Source: Alphaproteobacteria bacterium
Lineage (GTDB): Bacteria; Pseudomonadota; Alphaproteobacteria; CACIAM-22H2
DNA length: 64,000 nucleotides
Direction: 5' to 3'
Assembly: GCA_017308135.1 (NCBI GenBank)
Contig: JAFKFM010000011.1
Coordinates: 248,001-312,000, forward strand
Below, in pieces: positions 60,780-64,000 of this stretch. The position numbers and the translations under genes are program-made. The number at the start of each line of letters is the position of its first letter. The stretch's first letter is position 1. The notes under the pieces are model-generated. The model saw only the letters and a list, made by a program, of their open reading frames with translations. It was not told the DNA's origin and searched no databases.

Positions 60780-62075
60780 GTGGGCTCGGCGATGGGCGGG
60801 CTCGCGGTGCGCCTCGGCGCCGAGCGCGTGCTGGGCGTCGAGATGGATCGCGGCAAGCACGCCTCCGAATTGCGCGCGGCGCTGGGCGGGCTGAAAGGCC
60901 CGTTGATGAAAGTGGCGCAGTTGATCGCCACGGTGCCCGACGCGCTGCCCGAGGAATACGTGCAGGAGCTGTTGCAGCTCCAGTCGGACGCGCCGGCGAT
61001 GGGCTGGCCCTTCGTCAAGCGCCGCATGGCGGCGGAGCTGGGTGCCGATTGGCAGACGAAGTTCCGCGATTTTCCGCGCGACGCCACGGCCGCCGCGTCG
61101 CTGGGTCAGGTCCATCGCGCGACGCTGCATGACGGCCGTATCGTCGCCTGCAAGCTGCAATATCCCGATATGGCGTCGGCGGTCGAAGCGGATTTGAAGC
61201 AGCTCAAACTCGCCTTCGGCGTCTATGAGCGTTACGATCGCGCGATCCGCACCGAACAGATCTTCGCCGAGATTTCGGCACGGCTGCGCGAAGAGCTCGA
61301 TTACGGCCGCGAGGCGGCGCATATGCGCCTCTACGCCCATATCCTGCGCGACGAAGATATGGTGCATGTGCCCGAACCGGTCGCGGAACTTTCGACCGGG
61401 CGCTTGCTGACCATGACCTGGCTCGACGGCGCCAAGCTGTTGACGGTCACGGAACGCGACGCCGATTTCCGCAACAAGGTCGCGCGCGCGATGTTCCGCG
61501 CCTGGTACGTGCCGTTCTACGAAAGCGGCGTGATCCACGGCGATCCGCATCTCGGCAACTACGCGGTGCGCGACGACGGCACGGTCAATCTGCTCGATTT
61601 CGGCTGCATCCGGATCTTCCCGGCGAAATTCGTCGGCGCCGTCATCGATCTCTATCGCGCCATCCGCGACGGCGACGAAGCGTTGGCCGTGTCGGCCTAT
61701 GAAAGCTGGGGCTTCGCGAATCTCAATAAGGAGATGATCGAGTGCCTCAACGCTTGGGCGCGCTTCGTCTATGCGCCCATCCTCGAAGACCGCGCCAAGC
61801 AGGTCGCCGAAACCAATTCGGCGGTCTATGGCCGCGAAGTGGCGGAGAAGGTGCATAAGCGCCTGCGCGAATTGGGCGGCGTGGCCCCGCCGCGCGAATT
61901 CGTGCTGATGGACCGTGCGGCGATCGGCCTCGGCTCGGTGTTCATGCATCTCAAAGCCGAGATCAATTGGTACCGGGAGTTCCACGGCCTGATCGACGGC
62001 TTCTCGGTCGATCGCCTCGCCAAGCGCCAAGCGGCGGCGCTGAAGCACGCCAAAGTCCCCAAAGCGGTGGGGTAA
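60780..62075 (+). CDS. ABC1/UbiB-family atypical kinase
   Basis: ABC1/ADCK-type ATPase-like kinase, 431 aa from GTG 60780. The frame stays open to 60729, where CTG overlaps the peptidase stop and would add 17 residues, SRETNSLGGRLARYARV, that look like the family N-terminus, so the true start may be the rare CTG. Motifs: LKGPLMKVAQLIATVPDALP (KxGQ motif with Ala for Gly), ATAAASLGQVHRATL (Ala-rich loop), VACKLQYPD (VAIK Lys), IHGDPHLGNYAV (catalytic loop) and LLDFGCIR (DFG). UbiB relatives support ubiquinone synthesis or lipid transport; the role here is not known. Confidence 0.87.
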   Translation: MGSAMGGLAVRLGAERVLGVEMDRGKHASELRAALGGLKGPLMKVAQLIATVPDALPEEYVQELLQLQSDAPAMGWPFVKRRMAAELGADWQTKFRDFPRDATAAASLGQVHRATLHDGRIVACKLQYPDMASAVEADLKQLKLAFGVYERYDRAIRTEQIFAEISARLREELDYGREAAHMRLYAHILRDEDMVHVPEPVAELSTGRLLTMTWLDGAKLLTVTERDADFRNKVARAMFRAWYVPFYESGVIHGDPHLGNYAVRDDGTVNLLDFGCIRIFPAKFVGAVIDLYRAIRDGDEALAVSAYESWGFANLNKEMIECLNAWARFVYAPILEDRAKQVAETNSAVYGREVAEKVHKRLRELGGVAPPREFVLMDRAAIGLGSVFMHLKAEINWYREFHGLIDGFSVDRLAKRQAAALKHAKVPKAVG

Positions 62076-62146
62076 GTCTTGACGCCGCCGCGTGCGGCGC
62101 GCTTCACTCCGGCCAATTCGACATTCCGTCCGGAGGAAGCCCCATC

Positions 62147-63382
62147 GTGACCACGACGACAAAACTCGGCCGCCGCGCCGTTCTCGCCGGCTCGGCCGCC
62201 GGTGCCGCCCTGCTCGCAGCACCCGCCATCGTGCGCGCGCAAGCGCCGGTTATCCGTATCGGCATGCTGCTGCCGCGCTCGGGCTTCTTCGCCCAGGCCG
62301 GGCAAAGCTGCCATCGCGGCGCGCTGGCCGCCCCGCGCGTGCTGTCCGATCTCGGCTATCGCGTCGAACTCGTGCATATCGACACCGAGTCGAACGCCGA
62401 TATCGCCCGCACCCAAGCCGAACGCGCGATCAACGACGGCGTGCATTGCCTCGTCGGCGCGTTCGATTCCGGCCATACGCTCGCCATCGCCCAGGTCGCC
62501 GAACAGCGCCAAGTGCCGCTGGTGATCAACATCGCCGCGGCGCCGCCGATCACCGAGCAGGGCTACAAATTCCTGGTGCGCAACTTCCAGACCGGCCCGC
62601 AGCTCGTGACCAACGGCTTGCGCCTGATCGGCGAGACGATCACGGCCACGAAGATTTCGCCCAAGACGGCCGTGTTCCTGCACGCCAACGACACGTTCGG
62701 CCAAGCCCAACGCGGCGCGATGGACGCGCTGTTCCCGCGCGCCAATCTGCCCTTCACGCTGGCTGAAAGCATCGCCTACGATCCGCGCGCGCAGGATCTG
62801 TCGGTCGAAGTCACGCGCCTGCGCGCCTTGCGTCCCGACCTCGTGCTGGTCGTGACGCGCGCGTCGGATGCGGTGAAGCTGGTGCGCGACATGGTGCGCC
62901 AACGTTTCGAGCCGATGGGCATCGTCTCGCCCGGCTCGCCCGGCATGTATGACGAGGAATTCTACCAAGCGCTCGGGCCGCTGGCGGATTTCCATATCTC
63001 CAATCTGCCCTGGGTCAATCCGCGCTCGGCGATGACCACGGCGCTGGAGACGGCCTTCCTCGCGGCGAATCCGGGCACGCGCTTCGCGGCCGACGCGTTC
63101 AACGCCGGCTTCACCTTCGAAGCGATCCTGATCGCGGCCGACGCGTTCAAGCGCGCGGGTACGACCAATGGCCCGCAGCTGATGGCGGCGATCAAGGCGA
63201 CCGACATCGCCGAACACGTGATGATCGGCGGCCCGATCAAGTTCGACGAGAAGGGTCAGAACCCGAATATCGGTTCGGCGGCCGTGCAAAATATCAAGCG
63301 CACGCCGACGGTGGTGCTGCCGGCCGATTCCTCGGCCGCCGCGCCGGTGTTGCCGATGCCGGGCTGGCAGGGCCGCACGTAA
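62147..63382 (+). CDS. Branched-chain amino acid-type ABC transporter, substrate-binding protein (second system)
   Basis: A 411-aa periplasmic receptor with a twin-arginine-like leader (LGRRAVLAGSAAGAALLAAP then AIVRAQA). The body starts PVIRIGMLLPRSGFFAQAGQ and follows the Peripla_BP_6 fold (HANDTFGQAQRGAMDALFP, AFNAGFTFEAILIAADAF). The start is GTG 62147 with GGAGGAAG twelve bases upstream. It is related in fold, but not close in sequence, to the receptor at 5399-6616. A terminator and a LivH-like permease gene follow, marking the beginning of another uptake operon. Substrate unknown. Confidence 0.88.
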   Translation: MTTTTKLGRRAVLAGSAAGAALLAAPAIVRAQAPVIRIGMLLPRSGFFAQAGQSCHRGALAAPRVLSDLGYRVELVHIDTESNADIARTQAERAINDGVHCLVGAFDSGHTLAIAQVAEQRQVPLVINIAAAPPITEQGYKFLVRNFQTGPQLVTNGLRLIGETITATKISPKTAVFLHANDTFGQAQRGAMDALFPRANLPFTLAESIAYDPRAQDLSVEVTRLRALRPDLVLVVTRASDAVKLVRDMVRQRFEPMGIVSPGSPGMYDEEFYQALGPLADFHISNLPWVNPRSAMTTALETAFLAANPGTRFAADAFNAGFTFEAILIAADAFKRAGTTNGPQLMAAIKATDIAEHVMIGGPIKFDEKGQNPNIGSAAVQNIKRTPTVVLPADSSAAAPVLPMPGWQGRT

Positions 63383-63417
63383 GCGCCCTTTCCAAGCCGC
63401 AGCGGTTTGGGTAAAGG

Positions 63418-63454
63418 AAACCCCCTTCGCCGATCCCGGCGGAGGGGTTTTTCT
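63418..63454 (+). terminator. Hairpin-T terminator or attenuator after the receptor gene
   Basis: AAACCCCCTTCGCCG and CGGCGGAGGGGTTT form a near-perfect stem with loop ATCC, followed by a T-run (TTTTTC). It separates the binding protein from the permease gene, a common device in ABC operons to make more receptor than transporter. Confidence 0.85.
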
Positions 63455-63474
63455 TTGGTCCCAACCCACGCCCG

Positions 63475-64000
63475 ATGCCCCTCGATTTCTACGCCAATGT
63501 CGCCCTGCAAGGCCTATTGACCGGCTTGGTCTACGGGCTGATGGCGCTCGGCCTGTCGGTGATTTTCGGCGTGATCCGGCTGGTCAATTTCGCGCATGGC
63601 GAATTCGCGGTCGTGGCGATGTATCTCGCCTTCGTGTTCTTCGCCTGGGCGGGCATCGACCCGATGCTGTCGATGCTGCCGATCGCCGCGGGGTTCTTCG
63701 GCATCGGCTATCTTCTGCAACGCCATGCGATCGATCCGTTCGTCGGGCGGCCGGAACACGAGCAATTCATCCTGCTGGTCGGCCTCGCGATCGTCATGGT
63801 CAACGGCTTGCTGATGATCTTCGGCCCCGATCTGCGCCACGCGAATCTGTCCTACGCGTTCGACTCCTACGAGATCGGCGCGCTGCTGATCGACAAGGTG
63901 CGCGTCTATGCGGCGGCCGCGTCGCTGGTTGTGTCGGCGCTGCTCTTCGCGTTTTTCCGCTTCTCGCGCACGGGTACGGCGATCCGCGCTTGCGCCGATA
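63475..64000 (+). CDS. Branched-chain amino acid-type ABC permease, LivH-like (partial)
   Basis: The first 175 residues of a LivH-type permease, cut by the window end. PLDFYANVALQGLLTGLVYG begins the first helix; LMALGLSVIFGVIRLVNFAH then GEFAVVAMYLAFVF is the LivH signature. The segment GRPEHEQFILLVGLAIVMVN continues the fold. It starts at ATG 63475, 92 bp after the receptor gene and just beyond the terminator/attenuator. Unlike the first system (6639-8513), nothing can be said about fusion to LivM because the end lies outside. Confidence 0.9.
   Translation, partial: MPLDFYANVALQGLLTGLVYGLMALGLSVIFGVIRLVNFAHGEFAVVAMYLAFVFFAWAGIDPMLSMLPIAAGFFGIGYLLQRHAIDPFVGRPEHEQFILLVGLAIVMVNGLLMIFGPDLRHANLSYAFDSYEIGALLIDKVRVYAAAASLVVSALLFAFFRFSRTGTAIRACAD

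Overview
The window is high-GC chromosomal DNA, most likely from an alphaproteobacterium of the Rhodospirillales type. This rests on recognisable families: a class I lysyl-tRNA synthetase, heme A synthase, adenosylcobalamin-dependent methylmalonyl-CoA mutase, Usg, a TIGR01459-type HAD protein, a CIRCE-controlled groESL operon, an S24-type HTH regulator and repeated branched-chain amino-acid-type ABC transporters. Coding density is high, 4-nt start/stop overlaps are common, and no rRNA, tRNA or CRISPR array was seen.

Layout. 1-2988: zinc uptake locus, with znuA (cut by the window edge) divergent from zur-znuC-znuB and a palindromic operator candidate between them. 2972-5360: heme A synthase, then an overlapping marR-fpr pair. 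5399-9969: ABC uptake operon (binding protein, fused LivH-LivM permease, two ATPases). 9959-12644: a MarR regulator divergent from an EamA exporter across twin operators, a nitrilase-fold amidohydrolase and usg. 12776-14888: CIRCE-groES-groEL-terminator. 14928-20330: AEC transporter, DinG-type helicase, class I LysRS.

20331-36389 is the accessory part. An S24/HTH regulator sits divergently, across an AT-rich palindrome, from about 14 kb of co-oriented podovirus (T7-like) virion genes: a permuted papain-like protein, a Pro-rich small protein, portal, scaffold, capsid, a small capsid-proximal protein, two tail tubular proteins, an internal virion protein, tail fibre, LamG-like spike, DUF4376 protein, large terminase and two membrane proteins. 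All reading frames look intact, but no integrase, replication gene, RNA polymerase, small terminase or large internal core protein is visible. The next gene (34851-35786) carries two copies of a motif that is also the C-terminus of the scaffold protein, and is joined mid-gene to an AT-richer C-terminal half of unknown function; a lipoprotein gene closes the segment.

36432-64000 is mainly housekeeping: DUF952-pyrD, a TipF-like EAL protein and a HAD protein; methylmalonyl-CoA mutase; a 1779-residue membrane-anchored protein built of dozens of 25-residue repeats; secA-nudix divergent from a parvulin; argJ-mutT; an NDUFAF5/BioC-like methyltransferase, comF, grxC, a GNAT protein, a dual-BON lipoprotein; a long-chain acyl-CoA synthetase divergent from an M3 oligopeptidase and an ABC1/UbiB kinase; and the start of a second branched-chain-type ABC operon that runs off the window. 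Two copies of a palindromic 36-bp dispersed repeat lie in 3' intergenic spaces.

The items I consider most worth pursuing are the integrase-less podovirus cassette (a possible domesticated particle or GTA-like element), the scaffold-tag protein beside it, and the 25-residue-repeat giant protein with a TipF-like gene nearby.
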